Of a stretch of 46,607 nt of DNA, positions 40,928-46,607 are shown in pieces (the stretch's first letter is position 1; the number at the start of each line of letters is the position of its first letter). The notes under the pieces are model-generated. The model saw only the letters and a list, made by a program, of their open reading frames with translations. It was not told the DNA's origin and did not search any database. Position numbers and translations under genes: made by a program. Source of the DNA: DATCYZ01 sp036526195 (GTDB lineage Bacteria; Pseudomonadota; Gammaproteobacteria; Burkholderiales; SG8-39). Location: positions 1-46,607 of the forward strand of contig DATCYZ010000057.1 of the NCBI GenBank assembly GCA_036526195.1, given 5' to 3'.

Positions 40928-41482
40928 ATGCCACGCGTCAAAGGCGAACGCCGTCTCGAAATCCTGAAGGTGCTGGCAGAGATGCTCGGCGAGCCGCGCT
41001 GGCGGGGCATCACCACGGCCGCGCTGGCGGCGCGCCTCGAGGTGTCCGAGGCGGCGCTCTACCGCCACTTCGCCTCCAAGGCGCAGATGTACGAGGGCCT
41101 GATCGAGTTCGTCGAGCAATCGGTCTTCGGGCTGGCGAACCGCATCGTGCAGGAGGAACCCGAGGGACGCGGCCAGGCCGGGGCGCTCGTCGGCATGCTG
41201 CTGGCGTTCGCCGAGAAGAACCCGGGCTTCGTGCGCGTGCTCACGGGCGACGCGCTGGTGGGCGAGCACGAGCGACTGCAGGCGCGCGTCAACCAGTTCT
41301 TCGACCGCTTCGAGGCGAGCGTGCGGCAGGCCCTGCGGCTCGCGGCGGACGAGGAATCGACCGCACGGGCCGCGGCGCTGGTGCGCTACGCCATCGGCGC
41401 GCTGCACCAGTACGCGAAGAGCGGCTTCGTACGCGCGCCGAGCGAGCATTTCGCGCTGCAGCGGCAATACCTCGAGGGCTGA
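40928..41482 (+). CDS. slmA: Nucleoid occlusion factor SlmA (TetR fold)
   Basis: 184 residues. N-terminal HTH ILKVLAEMLGEPRWRGITTAALAARLEVSEAALYRHFASKAQMYEGLIEF; the C-terminal helices include ALVRYAIGALHQYAKSGF. SlmA binds specific DNA sites and inhibits FtsZ rings over the nucleoid. Possible -10 TAGAAT at 40895-40900. Confidence 0.9.
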   Translation: MPRVKGERRLEILKVLAEMLGEPRWRGITTAALAARLEVSEAALYRHFASKAQMYEGLIEFVEQSVFGLANRIVQEEPEGRGQAGALVGMLLAFAEKNPGFVRVLTGDALVGEHERLQARVNQFFDRFEASVRQALRLAADEESTARAAALVRYAIGALHQYAKSGFVRAPSEHFALQRQYLEG

Positions 41483-41498
41483 ACCCGGGGCGCGCGCC

Positions 41499-42254
41499 TC
41501 AGCGCGCGGCGCCGCCGCACACCGGGCAGGCGGGATCGCGCGCAATGCGCACGCTGCGCCACGCGCCGCCTAGCGCATCGAAGAGCTGCAACCGCGCGGG
41601 CACGGGCCCGTCGCCGAAGGCGAGCACGCGCAGCGCTTCCATTGCCTGCATGGCGCCGATCACGCCGGTGAGCGGCGCGAGCACGCCGGTCACCGCGCAG
41701 CGCAGTTCCTCGGTTTCACCGCCTTCGGGGAACAGGCAGGCGTAGCAGGGGGCCTGCGCATCGCGGAAATCGAACACCGCGAGTTGCGCGTCGAAGCGGA
41801 TCGCGGCGCCTGAGACCAGCGGACGGCGGTGCCGCAGGCAGGCGCGATTGACCGCATGGCGGGTGGCGAAGTTGTCGCAGCAATCGAGCACCACGTCGGC
41901 CTGCGCGACTGCGGCCTCGAGCGCCTCGCCTTCCAGCCGCGTTTCGAGCGCCACCACCTCGACTTCGGGATTCACCGCGCGCAGGGTATCGCGCGCCGCC
42001 AGCGCCTTCGGCGTGCCGACGGCCTCGATGCGATAGAGGATCTGGCGCTGCAGGTTGGTGAGATCGACCCGGTCCGGATCGGCGAGGGTCAGCCGGCCGA
42101 TGCCGCTGGTGGCGAGGTACAGCGCCGCGGGGCAACCCAAGCCGCCCGCGCCGACGACGAGCGCATGGGCTGCGCCGAGCCGGGCCTGGCCTTCGAGTCC
42201 GAACTCCGGCAGCAGGAGGTGCCTGCTGTAGCGGAGCAGCTGCGCGTCGTTCAA
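41499..42254 (-). CDS. moeB: MoeB/ThiF (HesA) family adenylyltransferase
   Basis: 251 residues. Nucleotide-binding VVGAGGLGCPAALYLATSGIG, LADPDRVDLTNLQRQILY, catalytic Asp in CDNFATRHAVN, zinc pairs CYAC and CPVC. Adenylates the C-terminus of MoaD or ThiS. No moaD or thiS is nearby, so the choice between molybdopterin and thiamine roles is open. It starts 40 bases after the ctpA stop. Confidence 0.88.
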   Translation of the reverse strand: MNDAQLLRYSRHLLLPEFGLEGQARLGAAHALVVGAGGLGCPAALYLATSGIGRLTLADPDRVDLTNLQRQILYRIEAVGTPKALAARDTLRAVNPEVEVVALETRLEGEALEAAVAQADVVLDCCDNFATRHAVNRACLRHRRPLVSGAAIRFDAQLAVFDFRDAQAPCYACLFPEGGETEELRCAVTGVLAPLTGVIGAMQAMEALRVLAFGDGPVPARLQLFDALGGAWRSVRIARDPACPVCGGAAR

Positions 42255-42294
42255 CGCGTGCCGCGCGCCTCGCGCCGGTGGCGCGCGCCGGGAA

Positions 42295-43704
42295 TCATTT
42301 TGCCGCCGGCTTGTTCTGCGCGACGGTCTTCGGCGGCTCGTTCAGGACCGGCAGGCCCTTCAGGTGGGCGAGCGCCTGCATGAGCTGGAAGTCGTCCGCC
42401 GAACCGAGCTCGATCGGCTTGCGCAACTCCGGCGCGACCGGTTGCGGCGCGGGGGCCGCCTCGCCCGCGTCCTTCGGCGGCGTCGCCGGGGCGTTCGCGT
42501 CCTGCGTATTGTCGAGGTGGCGCGTCAGGTCGACTTCGCGCACGCGGTCGCGCGGCGCGCCCGGCTCCTGGACGATGATGTCCGGGACGATGCCCTTGGC
42601 CTGGATCGAGCGCCCGCCCGGCGTGAAGTAGCGCGCCGTGGTGAGCTTGATCGCGGTGTTGTGGCCGAGCGGCATGATGGTCTGCACCGACCCCTTGCCG
42701 AAGGTCTGCGTGCCCATGACGGTGGCGCGCTTGTGGTCCTGCAGGGCGCCGGCCACGATCTCGGAGGCCGAGGCGGAGCCGCCGTTCACCAGCACGACCA
42801 TGGGCACGGTCTTGGCCCCCGCCGGCAGCTTCTTCATCAGGTCCTCGCCGCCGCGCTGGTAGTCATCGGGCGTGGCGTGGTACTTGCGGCGTGAATCCTC
42901 GGCGCGCCCGTCGGTGGACACCACCAGCACGTCCGCGGGCAGGAACGCCGCGGAAATCGCCACCGCCCCGTGCAGCAGGCCGCCGGGATCGTTGCGCAGG
43001 TCGAGCACCAGCCCCTTCAGCGCGCCCTGCTTGTACAGGTCCTCGAGGTGACGCACCAGGAACTCGGCGGTGCCTTCCTGGAACTGCGCGACGCGCACCC
43101 AGCCGTAGCCGGGCTCGACCAGCTTGGACTTGACGCTGCGCACGCGGATGACGGCGCGGGTGAGGGTGACGACGATGGGCCCGGCCACGCCCTTGCGCGA
43201 AATGGTGAGCGTGATCTTGGTGTTCGGCTTGCCGCGCATGCGCTTGACCGCGTCGTTCAGCGACATGCCCTTCACCGGGGTGTCGTCGAGCTTGACGATC
43301 AGGTCGCCCGGCTGCACGCCGGCGGCGAACGCCGGGGTGTCCTCGATCGGCGAGATCACCTTGACGAAGCCGTCTTCCATGCCGACCTCGATGCCGAGGC
43401 CGCCGAACTGCCCCTGCGTGCCGACCTGGAGTTCCTTGAAGGCGTCCGGGTCGAGGTAGGCCGAGTGCGGGTCGAGCCCGGTCAGCATGCCGTTGATCGC
43501 CTCGGTGATCAGCTTCTTGTCCTCGACGGTCTCGACGTAGTTCTGCTTGATCGCGCCGAAGACGTCGGTGAAGGCGCGCAATTCGTCGACCGGCAGCGCG
43601 GTGCGCCCGGCGCGGTCGGCGACCGCCTGGAAATTCAGGCTGACGAGCACGCCTGCGAAGGCGCCCACCAGTACGAGTCCGATGCTGCGAAACTTCCTGC
43701 CCAT
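42295..43704 (-). CDS. ctpA: S41 C-terminal processing peptidase, CtpA/Prc type
   Basis: 469 residues from ATG 43704 (MGRKFRS...). Signal anchor SIGLVLVGAFAGVLVSLNF, PDZ domain (VKVISPIEDTPAFAAGVQPGDLIVKLDDTPVKG), then the protease with catalytic Ser in NGGSASASEIVAGAL and Lys in GTQTFGKGSVQT. The C-terminal tail is Pro/Ala/Lys-rich. Periplasmic, likely processing peptidoglycan-related substrates; it follows envC by 35 bases. Confidence 0.94.
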   Translation of the reverse strand: MGRKFRSIGLVLVGAFAGVLVSLNFQAVADRAGRTALPVDELRAFTDVFGAIKQNYVETVEDKKLITEAINGMLTGLDPHSAYLDPDAFKELQVGTQGQFGGLGIEVGMEDGFVKVISPIEDTPAFAAGVQPGDLIVKLDDTPVKGMSLNDAVKRMRGKPNTKITLTISRKGVAGPIVVTLTRAVIRVRSVKSKLVEPGYGWVRVAQFQEGTAEFLVRHLEDLYKQGALKGLVLDLRNDPGGLLHGAVAISAAFLPADVLVVSTDGRAEDSRRKYHATPDDYQRGGEDLMKKLPAGAKTVPMVVLVNGGSASASEIVAGALQDHKRATVMGTQTFGKGSVQTIMPLGHNTAIKLTTARYFTPGGRSIQAKGIVPDIIVQEPGAPRDRVREVDLTRHLDNTQDANAPATPPKDAGEAAPAPQPVAPELRKPIELGSADDFQLMQALAHLKGLPVLNEPPKTVAQNKPAAK

Positions 43705-43739
43705 GGAATTCTTCCTTGCGCGCCCTGCGGGGGCCTCGC

Positions 43740-44990
43740 TCAGTTCGCGGCCACCCATTCAAGCGGGTCGAACACCCGCCCCAAGTGCCTCAGTTCAAAG
43801 TATAAGCCCGTTTCCTCGCGCCCACCGGTGGCGCCCACGGTGGCGATGCGTTCGCCCGCGCCGACGGCATCGCCCACCTGCTTGAGCAGGGCTTCGTTGT
43901 TGGCATAGATCGACAGGTAGGCGCCTCCATGGTCGACGATCAGCAGGTTCCCGAAGCCGCGCATCCAGTCGCTGAAGACCACCTGGCCGCGTGCCACCGC
44001 GTGCACCGGCCGGCCTTCCGCCGCCCGGATGAACACGCCCTTGGAGGCGAGTCCCGCCGCCCCGGTTGGAGCACCGAAGCGCCCGGCAAGTTCCCCCTGC
44101 ACCGGCAGGCGGAGCTTGCCGCGCAGCGCGGAGAACGGCCCCTCGGCGCCCTCCGGCTCGGGCAGTCTGGCGCTGCGCGGGGTGGCGGCCAGGGTGCGCG
44201 CAAGCCCCTCGACCAGGCGGGTCATGCGGGCTTCGTCGGCCTGCAGCCCGCCGATGGCCTTGCGACCGGCACGGATATCCTCGGCGATCCGGGCCAGCAC
44301 CTGCCGGCGTTCCGCGCGTTCCGCCGCAATGCGGTCGCGGTCGGCCCGCTGCTGGCGCTCGTTGGCGGCAAGCGCCGCGGCCCTGGCCAGCGCGGTGGCG
44401 CGCAGTTCCTCGTGTTCGCGGATCGCGCTGCGGAACCCGGCGATCAGTTCCCCCGCCGCCTTCGAAAGGTGGGACAGGTAGTGCAGGTCACGCATCACCG
44501 CACCGGGGTTCTCCCCGGAGAGCACGATGCGCAGCGTGTCCGGCGCGCCGCCCGACTGGCGGGCGCGCAGCAGGCGCGCGATGGCGGCCTGCTGGCGTTC
44601 GAGCGATTGCGCGAGCGTGCGCCGCCGCACCTCGAGCGCGGCGGCGGCGGCACGTTCGGTGCGCGCCTCGGCGTCCAGCGCGGCGAGCGTCCGGTTGGCC
44701 TCCGAGATCGCGCGTTCGGTATCGCGCAACGCGTCACGCGCCTCGCGGCGCGTGCCTTCCTTGCTCTCGAGTTCGGCGCGCAGCGCCGCGATGCGCGCGC
44801 GCAGGCGGGCGAGGTCGCGCTCGCGCGTCGGGGCGAGCTCGCGCGCGCGCGCCGCGTCCTTCGGCGCCTCGGCTGCCGATTCGATGTTTCCGGCGATGCG
44901 CCTGCCTGGCGCGGGATCCGCCGGCAGCGCAGGGGCGATGCCGGCGAGGAACGGGGCCGCCAGCCAGGCGGCGAGGGCGCTGCGTCTCAG
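43740..44990 (-). CDS. envC: Murein hydrolase activator EnvC family protein
   Basis: 416 residues if translation starts at CTG 44990, close to E. coli EnvC (419). That start gives a perfect signal peptide, RRSALAAWLAAPFLAGIAPALPA, and overlaps the gpmA stop (CTGA) with AAGGCG just upstream. No ATG, GTG or TTG is in frame before TTG 44729, which would delete the signal and the first coiled coil. Residues ~50-250 are Ala/Arg/Glu coiled coil. The C-terminal LytM domain (PVQGELAGRFG..., DHGGAYLSIYANNEAL, LYFELRHLGRVFDPLEWV) lacks the zinc ligands, as in EnvC, which activates AmiA/AmiB instead of cutting peptidoglycan. Confidence 0.88.
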   Translation of the reverse strand: MRRSALAAWLAAPFLAGIAPALPADPAPGRRIAGNIESAAEAPKDAARARELAPTRERDLARLRARIAALRAELESKEGTRREARDALRDTERAISEANRTLAALDAEARTERAAAAALEVRRRTLAQSLERQQAAIARLLRARQSGGAPDTLRIVLSGENPGAVMRDLHYLSHLSKAAGELIAGFRSAIREHEELRATALARAAALAANERQQRADRDRIAAERAERRQVLARIAEDIRAGRKAIGGLQADEARMTRLVEGLARTLAATPRSARLPEPEGAEGPFSALRGKLRLPVQGELAGRFGAPTGAAGLASKGVFIRAAEGRPVHAVARGQVVFSDWMRGFGNLLIVDHGGAYLSIYANNEALLKQVGDAVGAGERIATVGATGGREETGLYFELRHLGRVFDPLEWVAAN

Positions 44991-45748
44991 GACTTCGCCT
45001 TGCCCTGCGCGGACACCGCGGCAATGCGTTTGGCGACCTCCTCCGCGTCACCGAGGTAGCGATGGCCGAGCGGGCGCAGTCGGGCGTCCAGGGTGTAGAC
45101 GAGCGGCACGCCGGTGGGAATGTTGAGCCCGACGATGTCGCTGTCGCTGACGCCGTCGAGGTGCTTGACCAGCGCGCGCAGGGAATTGCCATGGGCCGCC
45201 ACGAGCACGCGCTTGCCTGCGCGAATCGCCGGGGCGATCGTGCCCTCCCAGTACGGCATCACCCGCGCCACCGTGTCCTTCAGGCACTCGCTGCGCGGAC
45301 GTTCCTCCGGGGACAGCGCGGCATAGCGCGGATCGGCATCCGGCAGGCGCGGGTCGCCCGCCTCCAGTGCCGGCGGTGGGGTGTCGTAGGCGCGTCGCCA
45401 CGCCAGCACCTGCGCTTCGCCGAAGCGCGCGGCGGTTTCCGCCTTGTTGAGGCCCTGCAGGGCGCCGTAGTGGCGCTCGTTCAGGCGCCAGCTCTTCTCC
45501 ACCGGGAGCCACATCAGGTCGAGCGCATCGAGCGTGAGCCAGAGCGTGCGGATCGCGCGCTTCAGGAGCGAGGTATAGGCGATATCGAAGCCGAGGCCGG
45601 CCTCGGCGAGCAGGCGGCCTGCGGCGCGCGCCTCTTCGAGGCCGCGCGCGGACAGGTCGACGTCGGTCCAGCCAGTGAACCGGTTTTCGCGGTTCCAGTC
45701 GGATTCGCCGTGACGCAGGAGGACGAGCGTGTGAGCGGGCGATGGCAT
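44987..45748 (-). CDS. gpmA: 2,3-bisphosphoglycerate-dependent phosphoglycerate mutase
   Basis: 253 residues from ATG 45748. Phosphohistidine loop VLLRHGESDWN (H13), ENRFTGWTDVDLSARG, LNERHYGALQGLNK, second catalytic His H186 in AAHGNSLRAL. Glycolysis, cytoplasm. A longer frame upstream is not supported. Divergent from the ArsR gene. Confidence 0.96.
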   Translation of the reverse strand: MPSPAHTLVLLRHGESDWNRENRFTGWTDVDLSARGLEEARAAGRLLAEAGLGFDIAYTSLLKRAIRTLWLTLDALDLMWLPVEKSWRLNERHYGALQGLNKAETAARFGEAQVLAWRRAYDTPPPALEAGDPRLPDADPRYAALSPEERPRSECLKDTVARVMPYWEGTIAPAIRAGKRVLVAAHGNSLRALVKHLDGVSDSDIVGLNIPTGVPLVYTLDARLRPLGHRYLGDAEEVAKRIAAVSAQGKAKS

Positions 45749-45777
45749 GTGGGTGGAAGGACGGAATGCCGACCCGA

Positions 45778-45791
45778 CTATTCTATAATAG
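45778..45791 (+). promoter_or_regulatory. arsR promoter -10 and overlapping CTATT/AATAG dyad
   Basis: TATAAT (45784-45789) lies 30 bases before the arsR ATG, inside CTATT-CTAT-AATAG, an inverted repeat that could be the repressor's own operator. Intergenic with the divergent gpmA start at 45748. Confidence 0.5.
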
Positions 45792-45819
45792 GTGCTTCTC
45801 CCGACAGCGATCATCGACG

Positions 45820-46140
45820 ATGAAACGCGACTCTTTCGACCTCATCGAGAAGGCGGAACATATCGAACAGGCGGCGCGTGCGCTGAAGGCGATGTCGCAC
45901 CCGCTGCGCCTGAAGATCCTCTGCGTGCTCGGTCCGGACGAGATCAGCGTGCAGGACATCGTCGACGCGGTGGGGACCTCGCAGTCCAACATCTCGCAAC
46001 ACCTCGCCATCCTGCGCGACAAGGGCGTGTTGCGCACGCGCAAGGAGGCCAACCGGGTTTTCTACCGCGTGGGCGACGAGCGCACCCTGCAACTGCTCGG
46101 CATGATGCGCGAGGTGTTCTGCGGCGAAACGCGCGACTGA
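45820..46140 (+). CDS. ArsR-family regulator, candidate persulfide sensor (SqrR/BigR-like)
   Basis: 106 residues. Winged HTH: ALKAMSHPLRLKILCVLGPDEISVQDIVDAVGTSQSNISQHLAILRDKGVLRTRKEANRVFYRV. Two cysteines: C35 (KILCVL) and C101 (REVFCGE), separated by 66 residues, exactly the spacing of C41/C107 in SqrR and C42/C108 in BigR, which form a di- or tetrasulfide bridge. The metal-binding CxC of ArsR/SmtB is absent. A rhodanese gene starts 11 bases after its stop. Confidence 0.85.
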   Translation: MKRDSFDLIEKAEHIEQAARALKAMSHPLRLKILCVLGPDEISVQDIVDAVGTSQSNISQHLAILRDKGVLRTRKEANRVFYRVGDERTLQLLGMMREVFCGETRD

Positions 46141-46151
46141 GCGGCCCCGAC

Positions 46152-46559
46152 ATGGAATTCGTACGAGAGAACATCCTGCTCTTCGCCGTGGCGCTCGTTT
46201 CGGGTGCGATGCTGATGTGGCCCCTGGTGCGACGCGGCACCGGCGGCCCCCAGGTCGACACGCTGCAGGCGACGCAGATGATCAACCGGCAGGATGCCGT
46301 GCTGGTCGACGTGCGCGAGCTTGCCGAATGGACACAGGGCCGGGTGCTCGGCGCGCGGCATGTTCCCGCAGGGCAGATCGAAGCGCGCGCCGCGGAGATC
46401 TCGAAGAAGAAGGACCGGCCCGTGATCGTGTACTGCGAAAGCGGCAACCGCTCCTCGGGTGCGGCGGCGACGCTGCGCAAGCACGGCTACACCAGCGTCT
46501 ACAACCTGTCCGGCGGGTTCGCCGGCTGGCGGCAGGCCGGCCTGCCTGTGGCGAAGTAA
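46152..46559 (+). CDS. Membrane-anchored rhodanese-like sulfurtransferase
   Basis: 135 residues. N-terminal transmembrane helix NILLFAVALVSGAMLMWPLV, then one rhodanese domain: VLVDVRELAEWTQGRVLGARHVP, active-site loop CESGNRS (catalytic Cys) and GGFAGW. Transfers sulfane sulfur from donors such as thiosulfate or persulfide. In betaproteobacteria this gene commonly heads rhodanese-grxC-secB. Adjacent to the ArsR regulator. Confidence 0.92.
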   Translation: MEFVRENILLFAVALVSGAMLMWPLVRRGTGGPQVDTLQATQMINRQDAVLVDVRELAEWTQGRVLGARHVPAGQIEARAAEISKKKDRPVIVYCESGNRSSGAAATLRKHGYTSVYNLSGGFAGWRQAGLPVAK

Positions 46560-46560
46560 G

Positions 46561-46607
46561 GTGGCGGCGGTGCGCAGGTACTGCACGGACAGCTGCCCGT
46601 ACTGCCA
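46561..46607 (+). CDS. grxC: Glutaredoxin 3, 3' part outside window
   Basis: Only the first 15 codons are visible from GTG 46561 (GTG 46570 is the alternative): RRYCTDSCPYC shows the CPYC redox motif and the YCT strand of GrxC. Gene order with the rhodanese supports it. Confidence 0.72.
   Translation, partial: MAAVRRYCTDSCPYC

Noticed and set aside
43740..44729. envC starting at TTG 44729
   Set aside because: It removes the signal peptide and the first coiled coil; the CTG at 44990 restores family length and export.

Overview
The window is about 46.6 kb of very GC-rich, densely packed bacterial chromosome with no tRNA, rRNA, CRISPR array, prophage or insertion sequence that I can see. Conserved gene orders point to a betaproteobacterium (Burkholderiales/Nitrosomonadales type): dapF-DUF484-xerC, gpmA-envC-ctpA-moeB, argB-nucleotidase-slmA, midA/pteridine reductase/ttcA, an NDUFA9-like gene before cca, metK facing tandem LpxL-type acyltransferases, and a SAH riboswitch before ahcY. 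Many genes overlap by 4 bases (ATGA/GTGA) and many start with GTG or TTG. No stretch above 300 bases lacks a gene. The longest gaps are 36163-36350 (hslV promoters), 19778-19960 (divergent spacer) and 24172-24337 (riboswitch).

Layout. 1-3.6 kb: the end of a soluble lytic transglycosylase gene, an NDUFA9-like epimerase and a cca whose HD motif is degraded. 3.6-9.4 kb: an ATP-grasp protein, a DUF2905 membrane protein, a Nu-class-like glutathione transferase, an alpha/beta hydrolase, a duplicated-domain dihaem cytochrome c, a MidA-type methyltransferase and a pteridine reductase. 9.4-11.4 kb: a Gdx-type SMR exporter, ttcA and a DUF3750 protein. 11.4-14.9 kb: a peroxide-defence block, rubrerythrin-rubredoxin-Dps-rubredoxin reductase, divergent from a two-cysteine OxyR. 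15-16.5 kb: an unusual open frame joining a YdaS/Cro-like DNA-binding domain to an alanine/serine-glyoxylate-type aminotransferase, behind a promoter that carries a dyad. 16.5-19.8 kb: a 1088-residue secreted protein with a DUF6701 C-terminus and no pilus genes around it.

19.9-25.5 kb: a YdjM-like membrane protein, then the methyl cycle (metF, panE, ahcY under a SAH riboswitch with its own terminator, metK). 25.6-31.4 kb: two lipid A acyltransferases, a CoA-binding protein, dapF, DUF484, xerC and an RlmI-type methyltransferase. 31.4-36.2 kb: an apparent zinc-homeostasis cluster with a Fur/Zur regulator, ZIP transporter, COG0523 GTPase, small secreted protein and ZnuD-like TonB receptor. 36.2-38.2 kb: hslVU with a likely heat-shock promoter. 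38.2-39.2 kb: an ECF sigma factor, a zinc-finger anti-sigma-like protein and a Cys-rich CWC protein. 39.3-41.5 kb: argB, a HAD nucleotidase and slmA. 41.5-45.7 kb (minus strand): gpmA, envC (apparently with a CTG start), ctpA and moeB/thiF. 45.8 kb to the end: an ArsR repressor with cysteines spaced as in the persulfide sensors SqrR/BigR, a membrane rhodanese and the start of grxC.

The items most worth a second look are the HTH-aminotransferase open frame with its dyad operator, the self-contained rubrerythrin peroxidase operon facing OxyR, the persulfide-sensor-like ArsR beside a rhodanese, and the perfect 16-bp palindrome touching a TATAAT upstream of hslV. All functional statements come from reading motifs by eye; no database search was run.
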